The notes below the pieces were generated by a model, which ran no database searches, was not told the origin of the DNA, and worked only from the letters and a program-made list of their open reading frames with translations. A program made the position numbers and the translations under genes. DNA of 64,000 bases from an uncultured Lachnospiraceae bacterium (lineage in GTDB: Bacteria; Bacillota; Clostridia; Lachnospirales; Lachnospiraceae): the NCBI GenBank assembly GCA_947243855.1, contig CAMXIK010000014.1:31391-95390 (forward strand). The letters are read 5' to 3'. This document shows positions 52,819 through 62,057 of the stretch, piece by piece (within the stretch, counting starts at the first letter, position 1; each line of letters opens with the position of its first letter).

Positions 52819-53514
52819 TCACTCTTTTTCCAAGCGGTAACCCAGACCACGAATGGTACTGATATAGCTTTTTCCGCTGCAGTCCAGCTTCGCCCGCAGC
52901 TTCGAGATACATACCATCACATTGTTGTCGGAAACCATGTAAGACTCTCCCCAGCCCGCTTCGAAAATCTGCTGTTTGGTATATACGCGCCCCGGATTTT
53001 CCATCAACAGCTTCATAATCCGAAACTCTACCGAAGTCAATTCAATCTTCTCCCCGCCCCGGTAAAGCAGACAGGCGTCCGTCTCCAAGCGCAGATCGCC
53101 CACTTGCAGTACCGGCTCTTCGGCCGCCTTGTCTTCCCCGGCGCCGAGCGCATAAAACCTCCGTAGGTTCGATTTCACCCGTGCCACTGCTTCTAGCGGC
53201 ACAAAGGGCTTGGTGATGTAATCGTCCGCTCCCAGATCAAGCCCTAAAATCTTATCAGAGTCGCTGCTCTTGGCGGAAAGCATAATCACGGGCAGATTGC
53301 TTTCCTCCCTAGCGTTTCGTAACACCCGGTATCCATCCAATCCCGGCATCATAATATCCAGAATGGCTAGGTCTATTTTTTCCTGCTTGATCAGCTTTGC
53401 GGCCTCCATGCCATCGGCCGCCTCCACCACCTCGTACCCTTCTTTTTCCAGATAGAGGCGCAGCACATCCCTGATCTCTGTCTCATCGTCCGCTACCAAG
53501 ATTCTATAAGCCAT
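52819..53514 (-). CDS. OmpR/VanR-family response regulator
   Basis: The 231-residue protein has a receiver domain (VADDETEIRDVL, phospho-acceptor Asp in LAILDIMMPGLDG, Lys in DDYITKPF) and a C-terminal winged-helix DNA-binding domain (VSDNNVMVCISKLRAKL ... ISTIRGLGYRLE). It is activated by the adjacent kinase. Its gene overlaps the end of the DUF975 gene by 11 bases. CCTTAA direct repeats in 11-bp phase upstream of the operon (54542-54580) are a likely binding site. Start at 53514 supported by GGGAGGA. Confidence 0.95.
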   Translation of the reverse strand: MAYRILVADDETEIRDVLRLYLEKEGYEVVEAADGMEAAKLIKQEKIDLAILDIMMPGLDGYRVLRNAREESNLPVIMLSAKSSDSDKILGLDLGADDYITKPFVPLEAVARVKSNLRRFYALGAGEDKAAEEPVLQVGDLRLETDACLLYRGGEKIELTSVEFRIMKLLMENPGRVYTKQQIFEAGWGESYMVSDNNVMVCISKLRAKLDCSGKSYISTIRGLGYRLEKE

Positions 53515-54490
53515 CTGTGTCCTCCCTATCTTCCTGCCACAGTCTGCCGTCGTCTCCAAAACCGCCGCCATACACTGTCTGGCCCGCCGAGTAAATAACA
53601 GATGTATTTTTTAATTCACAGTACAGAGCCGCGAACGTCAGCTGCCGGTATGGCTGCACATAGAGCACCCAGCCGACGCCAAGCGTAACCGCGCCGAAAA
53701 AGTCCCACAGAAGAAAGGAAAGCCCTAGCACAAAAGTCTTCCACTTATTGCCCTCCATCATATCGCGGCTCATTTGCAGCGCCGTCTTGTATTCCAGATC
53801 CGGATGCTCCGCCAACAGATAGGGCACCATATAATACTGGTACATCTTCACGATCCCCGGTATCACAAATACCAACGTCCACAGGAACACATAGAGTTCC
53901 TTGTAAAACAAAACCTTTGCGACATTTTTATAGGAGTGGTCAAACCCGTAAGCAATCTCCTTCACCTGCGCCACGTCCTCCACGCTCCTGATCATAAACC
54001 GGCTGCCGCCCACGCTCAAAGGGTTGAGCAGAAAAATATCTACGAGTAAGACCGCCGCAGAAGAAAAAAACAGCAGCACCATAAAAAGAACAAGCGCTGT
54101 CGTTCCGACCACCACAGTTTCCCAAAAAGTGATGCTATAATTCCCTATCCCCGCTTCACTGCCCGTTTCGCCTGTTTCCGTCTCCCCCGTGTCCCCTTTC
54201 AGCCTAATCGAGATCAGGCTTTGCGGCTTGCCTTCGTCCTGTTCTTGCTCGGGGTTCTCTTCTGCAGCCACCTCTCCCTCTATTACGGCGTCAACCTCCG
54301 TGCCGCTTTCTTCCACGCCGCTTTCTTCCACGCCGCTTTCCGTTCCCCCATGATGGGCCGACTGATAGATCTGATATCCTCCCGATCCGCATCCCAACAG
54401 AAAAAGCAGAGACGCAACCAGCACAATCTTCCAGTAATTTCTGTGCAGAGCCGCTTTTGCCTGCTCCTTTACCTTCGCTCTGGTCCACAT
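53504..54490 (-). CDS. DUF975 family integral membrane protein
   Basis: The 328-residue protein starts with the family pattern RAKVKEQAKAALHRNYWKIVLVASLLFLLG and has about six membrane helices. An extra extracytoplasmic loop (about 45-120) is rich in Glu and contains short GVEESGVEESGTE repeats. The family is common in Firmicutes and without firm function. First gene of the two-component operon. Confidence 0.9.
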   Translation of the reverse strand: MWTRAKVKEQAKAALHRNYWKIVLVASLLFLLGCGSGGYQIYQSAHHGGTESGVEESGVEESGTEVDAVIEGEVAAEENPEQEQDEGKPQSLISIRLKGDTGETETGETGSEAGIGNYSITFWETVVVGTTALVLFMVLLFFSSAAVLLVDIFLLNPLSVGGSRFMIRSVEDVAQVKEIAYGFDHSYKNVAKVLFYKELYVFLWTLVFVIPGIVKMYQYYMVPYLLAEHPDLEYKTALQMSRDMMEGNKWKTFVLGLSFLLWDFFGAVTLGVGWVLYVQPYRQLTFAALYCELKNTSVIYSAGQTVYGGGFGDDGRLWQEDREDTDGL

Positions 54491-54541
54491 AGTACCATTC
54501 CTCCTTATTTGATTGACTACGATACCAGAATAACAGCTCTC

Positions 54542-54580
54542 CCTTAAAGAAAAAGAGGCCAGACCTTAACAAAACCTTAA
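54542..54580 (-). promoter_or_regulatory. CCTTAA direct repeats in 11-bp phase, likely response-regulator site
   Basis: Copies at 54542-54547, 54564-54569 and 54575-54580 are spaced 22 and 11 bp, one and two helical turns, on one face of the DNA. They lie 50-90 bases upstream of the first gene of the DUF975/VanRS-like operon. Tandem repeats with 11-bp period are the usual target of OmpR/PhoB-family dimers. Confidence 0.6.
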
Positions 54581-54593
54581 ATGCGTCTTTCCT

Positions 54594-56273
54594 CTAGTTT
54601 TCTTCCAAATTCATATATTTCAGGTAAAGCTCCCCGAACTTCTCCTTCTTAGCCAAATTGATGCTTTCTATTTCGGAGAGTTTCTTTTCGAGCGACTCTC
54701 CCACAGTCTCTTCCAGACTCAGATCCCTTCCCAGCTTATACGCCCCTGCAAGGGAAGTATTTCCCACCGCCTGCACCCTGCCGCGCATATAGGACGGCAG
54801 AAGGCCGATGGCAAATGCCGCCTCCACATCCAAATAGCAGCCGAAACCGCCCGCCAGATAAACTTGTCCAAGCTCCGGTCTCCCCATCTCTTCCCACAGG
54901 ATTTCTACGCCCGCACGGACAGCCGCTTTAGCCATTTGCAGGGCGCGGATGTCTTCCTGCTTAAAATAACGCATGTCTTCTCCTATGTCCGCCGTCTTTC
55001 GCCTATCTTCCGCCAACTCAATTTTTCCAGCCGCCCCTACGGCCACGCCTGTCTCAAAATAGGGGTCCGCCATAAGTCCCGTCTCATCCAAGATGCCCCG
55101 CCGTAAAAGCTCCGCCGTCAGCGCAATCCTGTCGGTACCAATCAGATCGCCCCTGCCCTCAAAGGCCGGGCCTGCCGCCGTGGCAGTGACAATCATACGC
55201 CGTCCGTCCGTCATGGCCATCTCGCCGTTGGTGCCCAGATCGATCAACAAAACAGCATCTGCCGAAGCAAGCGGAAGCATCCGCAGCGCATAAAGCCCCG
55301 CCACAATATCGCCGCCCACAAAGGCGCTGATACAGGGCGCGATATAGGCGGGAAGCTCCCCGTAAAACAATATTTTCTGTAGACCCGTCTCCACCGGCAC
55401 AAACGGCGCTTTCCCCAAGCTTTCCACATCGTAACCCAGAAGCAGGTGCTCCATGGTTGTATTGCCCGCAATGCACATACAGAGAATTTGCGCGCTTTCC
55501 TCCCCGTTTCCGGAGAATTGGATGTTTCGGCTGCCAGCCTCTCCCTCGCTCTGTTTTCGCAGATACGCCGTAAAATGCCGCAGTCCCCGCGCAAGAACTT
55601 CACAGGCCAGCTTCTGCAGTTCCTCCCTGCTTCCGTTACAGGAGGCCTCTATCCGCGACAGCACGTCCGCGCCATAGCTTCTCTGGGGATTCTGTTCACA
55701 ATAAGTATCTGCGATCTCTCCCGTGGTCACATCCCGAAGCTGCATGGCGATGGTAGTGGTTCCCAAATCCACGGCGATGATATAACGGCCGTCATTTATC
55801 GGCTTTTCCATGACGGATTCCTGATCCAATCCTAATTCAGCAACAGGTGATCTTTGATTATTAGATAAGTTATTTTTTTGACTATTTAAGTCAATATTTT
55901 CCGACGGAAGGTTCATCTCCGTGACAATCGGCGTGTCCACACTCCCGCCGCTTGGGATTCTAACCTTGCAGTCCCTTCTCGGCTTCGCCACACAGGCCAG
56001 CCGATAGCCCTGCCGCAGTTCCTCCGGCGTAAGCCTCGCTCTTTCCAGTCCTGTAGGCAAGGGCGCGCCTTCCAGAAATTGTATGACGCACCGCCCGCAG
56101 TCTCCTCTGCCGCCGCAAAAGCTCCCCTCCATAAGACGATTGCGCACTAAAACCGACATAAGAGTCATATCTGTCTCCTGTGTCAGAATAAGGAGGCCTG
56201 TCCTTTTTTCATTTTTTAGGGCATTCGGTTTTTCGTCATCCATAACAACCGAAATTTTAATTTGTTCAGACAA
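54594..56273 (-). CDS. 2Fe-2S/ASKHA protein, corrinoid-activation (RACE) type
   Basis: The 559-residue protein has an N-terminal ferredoxin domain with Cys53, Cys59, Cys62 and Cys94 (C-x5-C-x2-C-x31-C), a Ser/Asn-rich linker, and a C-terminal ASKHA ATPase region (DUF4445 type) beginning IIAVDLGTTTIAMQL with later LIDLGTNGEMAM. Related RACE proteins reduce the cobalt of corrinoid methyltransferases at the cost of ATP. The start is assigned to a TTG at 56273: AGGAG lies about ten bases upstream, the ferredoxin strand IKISVV follows, and the TTG overlaps the end of the DUF4250 gene. Upstream ATGs in this frame lie inside that gene and lack a site. No corrinoid protein gene is next to it. Confidence 0.87.
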   Translation of the reverse strand: MSEQIKISVVMDDEKPNALKNEKRTGLLILTQETDMTLMSVLVRNRLMEGSFCGGRGDCGRCVIQFLEGAPLPTGLERARLTPEELRQGYRLACVAKPRRDCKVRIPSGGSVDTPIVTEMNLPSENIDLNSQKNNLSNNQRSPVAELGLDQESVMEKPINDGRYIIAVDLGTTTIAMQLRDVTTGEIADTYCEQNPQRSYGADVLSRIEASCNGSREELQKLACEVLARGLRHFTAYLRKQSEGEAGSRNIQFSGNGEESAQILCMCIAGNTTMEHLLLGYDVESLGKAPFVPVETGLQKILFYGELPAYIAPCISAFVGGDIVAGLYALRMLPLASADAVLLIDLGTNGEMAMTDGRRMIVTATAAGPAFEGRGDLIGTDRIALTAELLRRGILDETGLMADPYFETGVAVGAAGKIELAEDRRKTADIGEDMRYFKQEDIRALQMAKAAVRAGVEILWEEMGRPELGQVYLAGGFGCYLDVEAAFAIGLLPSYMRGRVQAVGNTSLAGAYKLGRDLSLEETVGESLEKKLSEIESINLAKKEKFGELYLKYMNLEEN

Positions 56274-56436
56274 ACTGATTTTTCTCCTCATCGTAATGAT
56301 AATCAATGCTTGCCAGTTTTTCGACAATCTTGTTGCGATCTGCATCGAGATCTTCACAAAGCTGATCTAAATTTGCATAAAAATCACGTAGCTTCAAGTT
56401 TACATAACTCAATAACATCACTGGGTCTTTCGGCAT
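56266..56436 (-). CDS. DUF4250 domain protein (56 residues)
   Basis: A short gene of 56 codons starting MPKDPVMLLSYVNLKLRDFY and ending YDEEKNQFV, which fits the DUF4250 family (MPKDPVMLLSYxNxKLRDxY). An AAGGCGGGTG site precedes the ATG. Its last 8 bases overlap the TTG start of the ASKHA gene in another frame, so the two are translationally coupled. Function unknown. Confidence 0.9.
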   Translation of the reverse strand: MPKDPVMLLSYVNLKLRDFYANLDQLCEDLDADRNKIVEKLASIDYHYDEEKNQFV

Positions 56437-56483
56437 AACATAACACCCGCCTTTCTATTATATGCTCAACTTCTTTTCCATTT

Positions 56484-57560
56484 CTATGCCAATTCCATTT
56501 CCACCCGGTATGCACTTCCGTCGCTGACCACCTTTGCCATACTGCCGCAGATCAACGGCATCGCCGGGGGAAGATGCCCGATATCCAAATCCATGAGCAC
56601 CGGCGTCTGATAGCGGTACAGCATTTCACAGACCGCCTGATACTGGTCGATGCCGAACTCCTCCATATCCATGCCGAGCCGGGGTCTGCCGATCAGGAAG
56701 CCTTTACAATACCGAAACCACCCCGCATGCTCCATCTGCCACATAGCCCGGCGTATCCCCATCAAGTTCAAATCGCAGGCTTCCAAAAACCAAACGATGC
56801 CATCCTCCTTGTAACGCTCTGTAAATTCGGTTACCTTATCGTACTTCGTCCCGAGCAGATTAATCAGGCAGTCCATACAGCCGCCGAGAAGGCGGCCTGA
56901 AAATTCTATTTCCACACCATCCTGCCCCGCCGCCCTCCGCAGGCTCTCCACATTTGTCCTGCCATCCGGCAGCAAATATTTGATAACAGATGTTTCAGTC
57001 AAATTGTAGGGTGCAAACGGATTCTCCTCGTCCTTGCACGACTCCCGCTCCCATTTGTCATAGCCGTGCATAACCAGCTTCTCTCCCCGCAGAAGCGACA
57101 TCGCGTCATATAATGACGGATGTAATGGTTCCATGCCAAAGGCCGCCGCACACGGCCCGTAAACCGAAGCCGTATCGCAAAGCGTCGCCAGCAGGAATGT
57201 AAAGTTCGTGTTATCCGAGTAACCCAGATACCACTTGGGTGAAGCTTCCCGAATCCGCCCAAAATCGACGTAATCTAAAATCTCGCACATCAATTCACCG
57301 CCGCCGCAGGAAATAAGACAGTCGTTATTTTTATCGCAATACCAGTCTGTCAGCTCTTTTCCGCACTTCTCCGGCGCGGTGCTGATTCCCACCCCGTCGT
57401 CCGCATAGCAGTTTGGACCAAGCTGTAACTGATATCCTTGCTCCCGCCATCTTTTCTGCGCATTTTGAAAGCCGCTCTTATAGGGTTCGATCGCACACCC
57501 AAAAGAGGGCGCCACAAACCCAATGGTTCCTTTTTCCCGCAAAAAATCTGGATATCTCAT
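56484..57560 (-). CDS. S66 family peptidase, LD-carboxypeptidase/MccF-like
   Basis: The 358-residue protein has the S66 fold: GTIGFVAPSFGC at the N-terminus, the nucleophile elbow WYLGYSDNTNFTF (Ser in GYSD), the GGGELMCEIL signature, and the later Glu/His region (GRLLGGCMDCLINLLGT and DLDIGH). S66 members are either LD-carboxypeptidases that trim peptidoglycan tetrapeptides or MccF-type enzymes that inactivate peptide-nucleotide antibiotics. It is cytoplasmic (no signal peptide). Start with GGAGG. A palindrome and a DnaA-like box lie upstream. Confidence 0.92.
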   Translation of the reverse strand: MRYPDFLREKGTIGFVAPSFGCAIEPYKSGFQNAQKRWREQGYQLQLGPNCYADDGVGISTAPEKCGKELTDWYCDKNNDCLISCGGGELMCEILDYVDFGRIREASPKWYLGYSDNTNFTFLLATLCDTASVYGPCAAAFGMEPLHPSLYDAMSLLRGEKLVMHGYDKWERESCKDEENPFAPYNLTETSVIKYLLPDGRTNVESLRRAAGQDGVEIEFSGRLLGGCMDCLINLLGTKYDKVTEFTERYKEDGIVWFLEACDLNLMGIRRAMWQMEHAGWFRYCKGFLIGRPRLGMDMEEFGIDQYQAVCEMLYRYQTPVLMDLDIGHLPPAMPLICGSMAKVVSDGSAYRVEMELA

Positions 57561-57907
57561 CCTTTTTCCTCCTTCGCTCCATCATTCCCGATGTTATTCC
57601 TATCTATCCGCCTGTCATTCCGCTAAATCCAGATTTAGTATTTTGCAAAAGCCCAGACTTATCCACAGTTATTGCCTTTTCTCGCGGTTTTCCGCCGCAA
57701 AAACTGCTAAATCTAATTTTAACCTTATAAGTTTTACTTCTTTTCCTAACCATACCACATTTTCCCCCATTTTTCCACGCAAAACAACCCGGCGCTGTCT
57801 TTTTCCATGTACGCCGGGCTGTTTTTCTGTGACACCCGCTTTTCATGACGGGTGTTTTTACCGTAATATTTGCTTTTCGTGACGGCTGTTTTGCTGTCAT
57901 TCTCCTT
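57561..57907. other. Intergenic region between clpB and the S66 gene
   Basis: It holds two hairpins that can end clpB transcription (57788-57818, 57832-57855), a set of three imperfect CTTTT-n-GACGG-TG repeats whose last copy runs into the end of clpB, a CTAAATC-n2-GATTTAG palindrome (57623-57638) with a further CTAAATC at 57707, and a single TTATCCACA (57659-57667). I see no gene. Confidence 0.55.
57788..57818 (-). terminator. clpB terminator
   Basis: CCCGGCG (57788-57794) pairs with CGCCGGG (57812-57818), followed on the - strand by TTGTTTTG. A second hairpin, ACACCCG/CGGGTGT (57832-57855), precedes it. Confidence 0.65.
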
Positions 57908-60499
57908 TTAGGACGGCTGCTTTCTATGCGCCGCGAGCGCCCCGTCCTCCACCGTAATGAGAATGGTATCTTTCGCATTGACCTGATCCGAGAGAATCAA
58001 TTTTGCAGATAAGGTTTCCACATATTTCTGAATATATCGCTTGAGCGGTCTCGCCCCGTAAACCGGATCATAAGCATTCTCCACAATAAACTGCTCCGCT
58101 TCCGGTGAAAGCTCGATACCAAGCTCCCTGTCCGCAAGCCGTCTGTTTAAGTCGCCCACAATCAGACGGATAATACCGCCGATATTATCTTTGGTGAGCG
58201 GCTTGAATAGGATGGTCTCGTCCAGTCTGTTTAAGAACTCAGGCCGGAAGTGGTTACGCAAGTCGCCCATCACCAGCTTCTCGGCGTCCTCTGTGATCGC
58301 TCCCTGTTCGTCGATGCCGTCCAGCAGATATTCCGCGCCGATATTAGAGGTCATGATCAGAATGGTGTTCTTAAAATCCACCGTCCTGCCCTGAGAATCC
58401 GTAATACGGCCGTCGTCCAGCACTTGCAAAAGCACATTAAAGACGTCCGGATGGGCTTTTTCGATCTCGTCAAAAAGCACCACCGAGTAGGGCTTTCTCC
58501 GCACTGCCTCCGTAAGCTGTCCGCCCTCTTCGTAACCCACATATCCGGGAGGCGCGCCGATCAGCCGGGAGACGGAGTATTTCTCCATATATTCGCTCAT
58601 GTCGATACGAACCATATTTGTCTCATCATCAAAGAGGGCCGCCGCCAGCGCCTTGGCCAATTCCGTTTTTCCCACACCCGTAGGGCCGAGGAAAAGGAAG
58701 GAGCCGATGGGCTTTGTAGGGTCTTTGATTCCCGCCTTGGATCGAATAATAGCATCTGTTACCTTTGTCACGCCCTCGTCCTGGCCGATCACCCGCTTGT
58801 GCAGTTCCTCGTCCAGATGGAGCGTCTTATTACGCTCGCTCTCCGTCAGCTTGGAAACCGGGATTCCCGTCCAGCGGGAAATAATTTTGGCAATTTCTTC
58901 ATCCGACACGCTCTGGTGTACCAGCGATAACTCTTCCTCGCCAACCTTCTCCTCCTCGATTTCCAACTGCTGTTTCAAGGAGGGCAGTCTGCCGTAGCTT
59001 AACTCCGCCGCTTTCTCATAATCGCCGTCTCTCTGGGCGATCTGAATCTGGCTGTTGACCTCGTCGATCTCCTCTCGTATCTTCGAAAGTTTTTCCACGG
59101 AGGCCTTCTCATTTTCCCACTGCGCCATGCGGTTTTGCAGTTCTTCTTTTAATTCCGCCAATTCCTTTTGCAGATTAGAAAGCCGCTCCCTGCTCAGATT
59201 GTCGTCCTCTTTTTTGAGCGCCGTCTCCTCGATCTCCAACTGCATCACCCTGCGGCGCAGCTCGTCTAACTCCGTCGGCATAGAATCCAGCTCCGTCTTA
59301 ATCAGCGCACAGGCCTCGTCCACCAGATCAATGGCCTTATCCGGCAGGAACCGATCCGAAATATAACGGTTGGACAGCACCGCCGCGCTGACTAACGCGT
59401 TATCCATAATCTTGACCCCGTGGTAGACCTCATAACGCTCTTTCAACCCACGCAGGATCGAGATAGTGTCCTCCACCGTCGGTTCCTCCACCATGACTGG
59501 CTGGAAACGCCGCTCTAACGCCGCGTCTTTTTCGATATACTGGCGGTACTCATCCAGCGTGGTCGCGCCGATACAATGCAGCTCGCCCCTTGCCAGCATA
59601 GGTTTTAACATATTGCCCGCATCCATGGCGCCGTCCGTCTTTCCCGCTCCCACAATGGTGTGCAGCTCGTCGATAAAGAGAATGATCTGGCCGTCGCTGT
59701 TCTTTACATCGTCCAAAACCGCTTTCAGGCGCTCTTCAAACTCGCCCCGGTATTTCGCGCCCGCCACCAATGCGCCCATATCCAGCGAGAATATCTTCTT
59801 ATCTTTAAGCCCCTCCGGCACGTCCCCGCGCACGATTCGCTGGGCCAGCCCTTCCGCAACCGCCGTCTTACCCACGCCAGGCTCGCCGATCAGCACGGGA
59901 TTATTCTTGGTCTTCCTTGACAAAATCCGGATCACATTGCGAATCTCCGTATCTCTGCCGATTACGGGGTCAAGCTTCTGGTCTCTGGCTTTCTCCACCA
60001 GATCCAGCCCGTATTTTTCCAAGGTATCATAGGTCGCCTCCGGGTTGTCCGAAGTCACGCGCTGATTACCGCGCACCGTGGAAAGAGCCTGCAAAAACCG
60101 TTCCTTCGTGATGCCAAACTCGCGGAAAATCTCTTTGATCTCCCGATTCGGATGCTTTAACATGGCGAGGAAGAGATGTTCCACGGACACATACTCGTCG
60201 CCTAACGCTTTCGCCTCGTCCTCCGCGCCGATCAGCACTTTGTTCAGATCTTGCCCAATAAAAATCTGTCCGCCCTGCACCTTGGTACGCTTGGAAAGTC
60301 CCTGCTCCACGCGGTTCACAAAGTATTCTTTCTGTATCTCCATCTTCTCAATCAGCTTTAAAATCAAGCTGTCGTCAATCGTAAGCAGGCTATATAACAG
60401 GTGTTCTTCTTCGATCTCCTGATTGCCGTATTCATAGGCAAGCTTTTCGCACTGTTCTACCGCCTGTATGGATTTCTGCGTAAATTTTGTTAAATTCAT
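57908..60499 (-). CDS. clpB: ATP-dependent disaggregase ClpB
   Basis: The 863-residue protein is the Hsp100 chaperone that pulls polypeptides out of aggregates together with DnaK. It has the Clp_N repeats (about 1-145), AAA-1 with GEPGVGKT, the coiled-coil middle domain (about 405-520), AAA-2 with GPTGVGKT and the C-terminal D2-small domain ([10 protein letters not shown]). No ClpP-binding loop is expected. The conserved start [10 protein letters not shown] at 60499 has AAGGAGGTG upstream. Expression is under a sigma-A promoter overlapped by a CIRCE element. Confidence 0.98.
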   Translation of the reverse strand: MNLTKFTQKSIQAVEQCEKLAYEYGNQEIEEEHLLYSLLTIDDSLILKLIEKMEIQKEYFVNRVEQGLSKRTKVQGGQIFIGQDLNKVLIGAEDEAKALGDEYVSVEHLFLAMLKHPNREIKEIFREFGITKERFLQALSTVRGNQRVTSDNPEATYDTLEKYGLDLVEKARDQKLDPVIGRDTEIRNVIRILSRKTKNNPVLIGEPGVGKTAVAEGLAQRIVRGDVPEGLKDKKIFSLDMGALVAGAKYRGEFEERLKAVLDDVKNSDGQIILFIDELHTIVGAGKTDGAMDAGNMLKPMLARGELHCIGATTLDEYRQYIEKDAALERRFQPVMVEEPTVEDTISILRGLKERYEVYHGVKIMDNALVSAAVLSNRYISDRFLPDKAIDLVDEACALIKTELDSMPTELDELRRRVMQLEIEETALKKEDDNLSRERLSNLQKELAELKEELQNRMAQWENEKASVEKLSKIREEIDEVNSQIQIAQRDGDYEKAAELSYGRLPSLKQQLEIEEEKVGEEELSLVHQSVSDEEIAKIISRWTGIPVSKLTESERNKTLHLDEELHKRVIGQDEGVTKVTDAIIRSKAGIKDPTKPIGSFLFLGPTGVGKTELAKALAAALFDDETNMVRIDMSEYMEKYSVSRLIGAPPGYVGYEEGGQLTEAVRRKPYSVVLFDEIEKAHPDVFNVLLQVLDDGRITDSQGRTVDFKNTILIMTSNIGAEYLLDGIDEQGAITEDAEKLVMGDLRNHFRPEFLNRLDETILFKPLTKDNIGGIIRLIVGDLNRRLADRELGIELSPEAEQFIVENAYDPVYGARPLKRYIQKYVETLSAKLILSDQVNAKDTILITVEDGALAAHRKQPS

Positions 60500-60557
60500 A
60501 GTAGACACCTCCTTGATGCGTAGATGCATTGTGTCAATCTGTTCTATTTACACTATC

Positions 60558-60586
60558 ACAATACAACGTATTGTTAGCACTGTCAA
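60558..60586 (-). promoter_or_regulatory. clpB promoter
   Basis: On the - strand TTGACA (60586-60581), 17 bases, TATTGT (60563-60558). Its -35 lies within the CIRCE element. Confidence 0.8.
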
Positions 60587-60600
60587 GAGGCGAGTGCTAA
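60574..60600. promoter_or_regulatory. CIRCE element (HrcA operator) of clpB
   Basis: TTAGCACTG (60574-60582), nine bases, GAGTGCTAA (60592-60600). It matches the CIRCE consensus TTAGCACTC-N9-GAGTGCTAA except for the ninth base of the left arm. HrcA binding would block the clpB promoter until heat shock. Confidence 0.93.
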
Positions 60601-60682
60601 TTATTTTATTAAAATTTTGCAAACCCAATGTTTATGCGGATTTGCGTGTCCTTAAATTTAGAATATCATCCGTTATATGCCT

Positions 60683-60728
60683 CTACTACACCATTACTAC
60701 ACCATTTTTTATTTTTTTGGTGTAGTAA
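60683..60728. repeat. Direct and inverted TACTACACCA repeats at element end, possible att region
   Basis: CTACTACACCA (60683-60693) and TTACTACACCA (60694-60704) are direct repeats; TGGTGTAGTAA (60718-60728) is the exact inverse of the second copy, 13 bases away, just after the integrase stop. These may be integrase binding sites/attachment core or a terminator of the integrase gene. Confidence 0.5.
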
Positions 60729-60729
60729 C

Positions 60730-61943
60730 TCAGCCGCCTACTGCCAGTGCGTACCGCTCCACTTCCTCCCTGACATCCTCTCTGCCCGCGATATGATTAT
60801 ATACGTCCATCGTCACATCGCTGTGGGCGTGTCCCATGAGGTACTGCAGCACTTTGATGTTCATACCTTGTCTTGCCATGTTGGTGCAGGCGGTATGTCG
60901 TAGGTTGTGGGCTGAAATTCTCGGAAGAAGCTCCGCCTTGCGGTGTTCTTTCTTCGCCCTGATGACTTCTTCCTTATTATATTTATCTACCACATTGTAA
61001 ATCACGTTGTTGACTGCGCTAGGCATCAGCGGTCTTCCCGTTTTCGCCAGAAAGATAAAGTCTGAATATCCGTCTATCTCCTCTGCACTGCGCCGTCCGA
61101 GCATAAAATTGATCTTTTTCTGTTCCAAGAAGGCTTTATACACACTCTCTGTAAACGGGATAGTTCGCACGCCTGCCTTTGTCTTAGGTGTAGATGCCCG
61201 GAATCCGTAACCATTGCCCCAATCCTTATAGATAAGCTGATGATCTATGGAAAGTTCCCTGTTCTCCATGTCCACATCCGCCCATGTCAGACCGATCAGT
61301 TCCCCGCATCTTAAGCCTGTCTCCAATAAAACCGTAAACATAGACTCATAAACATTGTAGACATTGCTTTCCTGCATAAACGAAACTAATTTCTTCTGCT
61401 GGTCTAATGTCAATATATCCTTTTCTTCCGGTGGTTTCCCATAATCGCTGGACAATGCGTTTTTAGCCGGGTTTTTCCGTATAATATCATCATCTACTGC
61501 CATCTCCAACGCCGGATTTATGAGCGTATGTATCAGCTTAATCGTGCAGTAAGAATACCCTGAGCGTGACATCTTCGCATAAAACGCCTTGATATGTGAT
61601 GGGAGAAGCTGCACTACCTTTAAATTCCCAATCTCATCTTTTACATGACTATTCCACATTTTTACATAATTACCTCTCGTGGAATCCGCTAATTCCTTCG
61701 TTGCCATATAATAGTCATATAAAGAGTTGACCGTCATTTTCTTGGCGCTGCCATCTATTAGTATATTATCATCCAGATCTTTTGCAAGCTGCTTCTCTTT
61801 CGCCCTGAGTTCCGCCAGATCACCTGCATAGATCGTCTGGCGTTTGCCACTCCTTATGTCCATATAGCGGTAATATAGATTCCGTCATTGCGCTGTGATT
61901 CACCTGTATGAAGATTTCGACCTTTATTGTCTTTCCTTGCCAT
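60730..61943 (-). pseudogene. Tn916-type tyrosine integrase with frameshift
   Basis: The intact start is ATG at 61943 with AGGAG upstream, reading MARKDNKGRNLHTGESQRND, the N-terminal arm-binding domain of Tn916-like integrases. After 29 codons the frame meets a TAA (61856-61854). The rest of the enzyme (from about 61863, 377 residues) is intact in the -1 frame, with catalytic Arg (ETGLRCGELIGLTW), HNLRHTACTNMA, LMGHAHSDVTMDVY. Adding one T near 61870-61874 (ATTACC to ATTTACC) restores GIYIYRYMDIRSGKRQ, so a single base was lost or is a sequencing error. A shortened protein could start at the ATG at 61863 but would lack the arm-binding domain. Confidence 0.85.
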
Positions 61944-62057
61944 AAAGCCACTCCTTTCTTCTCTGCGCTCCTTTCTTTCCAATAGGAATGGTTCCGGCTT
62001 GCTTCATTATAGATAGTATAGCACAGAACCATTCCAAATAACATATGATATTATAAT

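Noticed and set aside
57623..57713. Possible replication origin because of a TTATCCACA box
   Set aside because: Only one consensus DnaA box is seen, without clustered boxes, an AT-rich unwinding region or a dnaA/dnaN neighbour.
61820..62044. 74-codon - strand frame overlapping the integrase start
   Set aside because: It is another frame over the integrase 5' end; the true integrase N-terminus is read from 61943 in a different frame.
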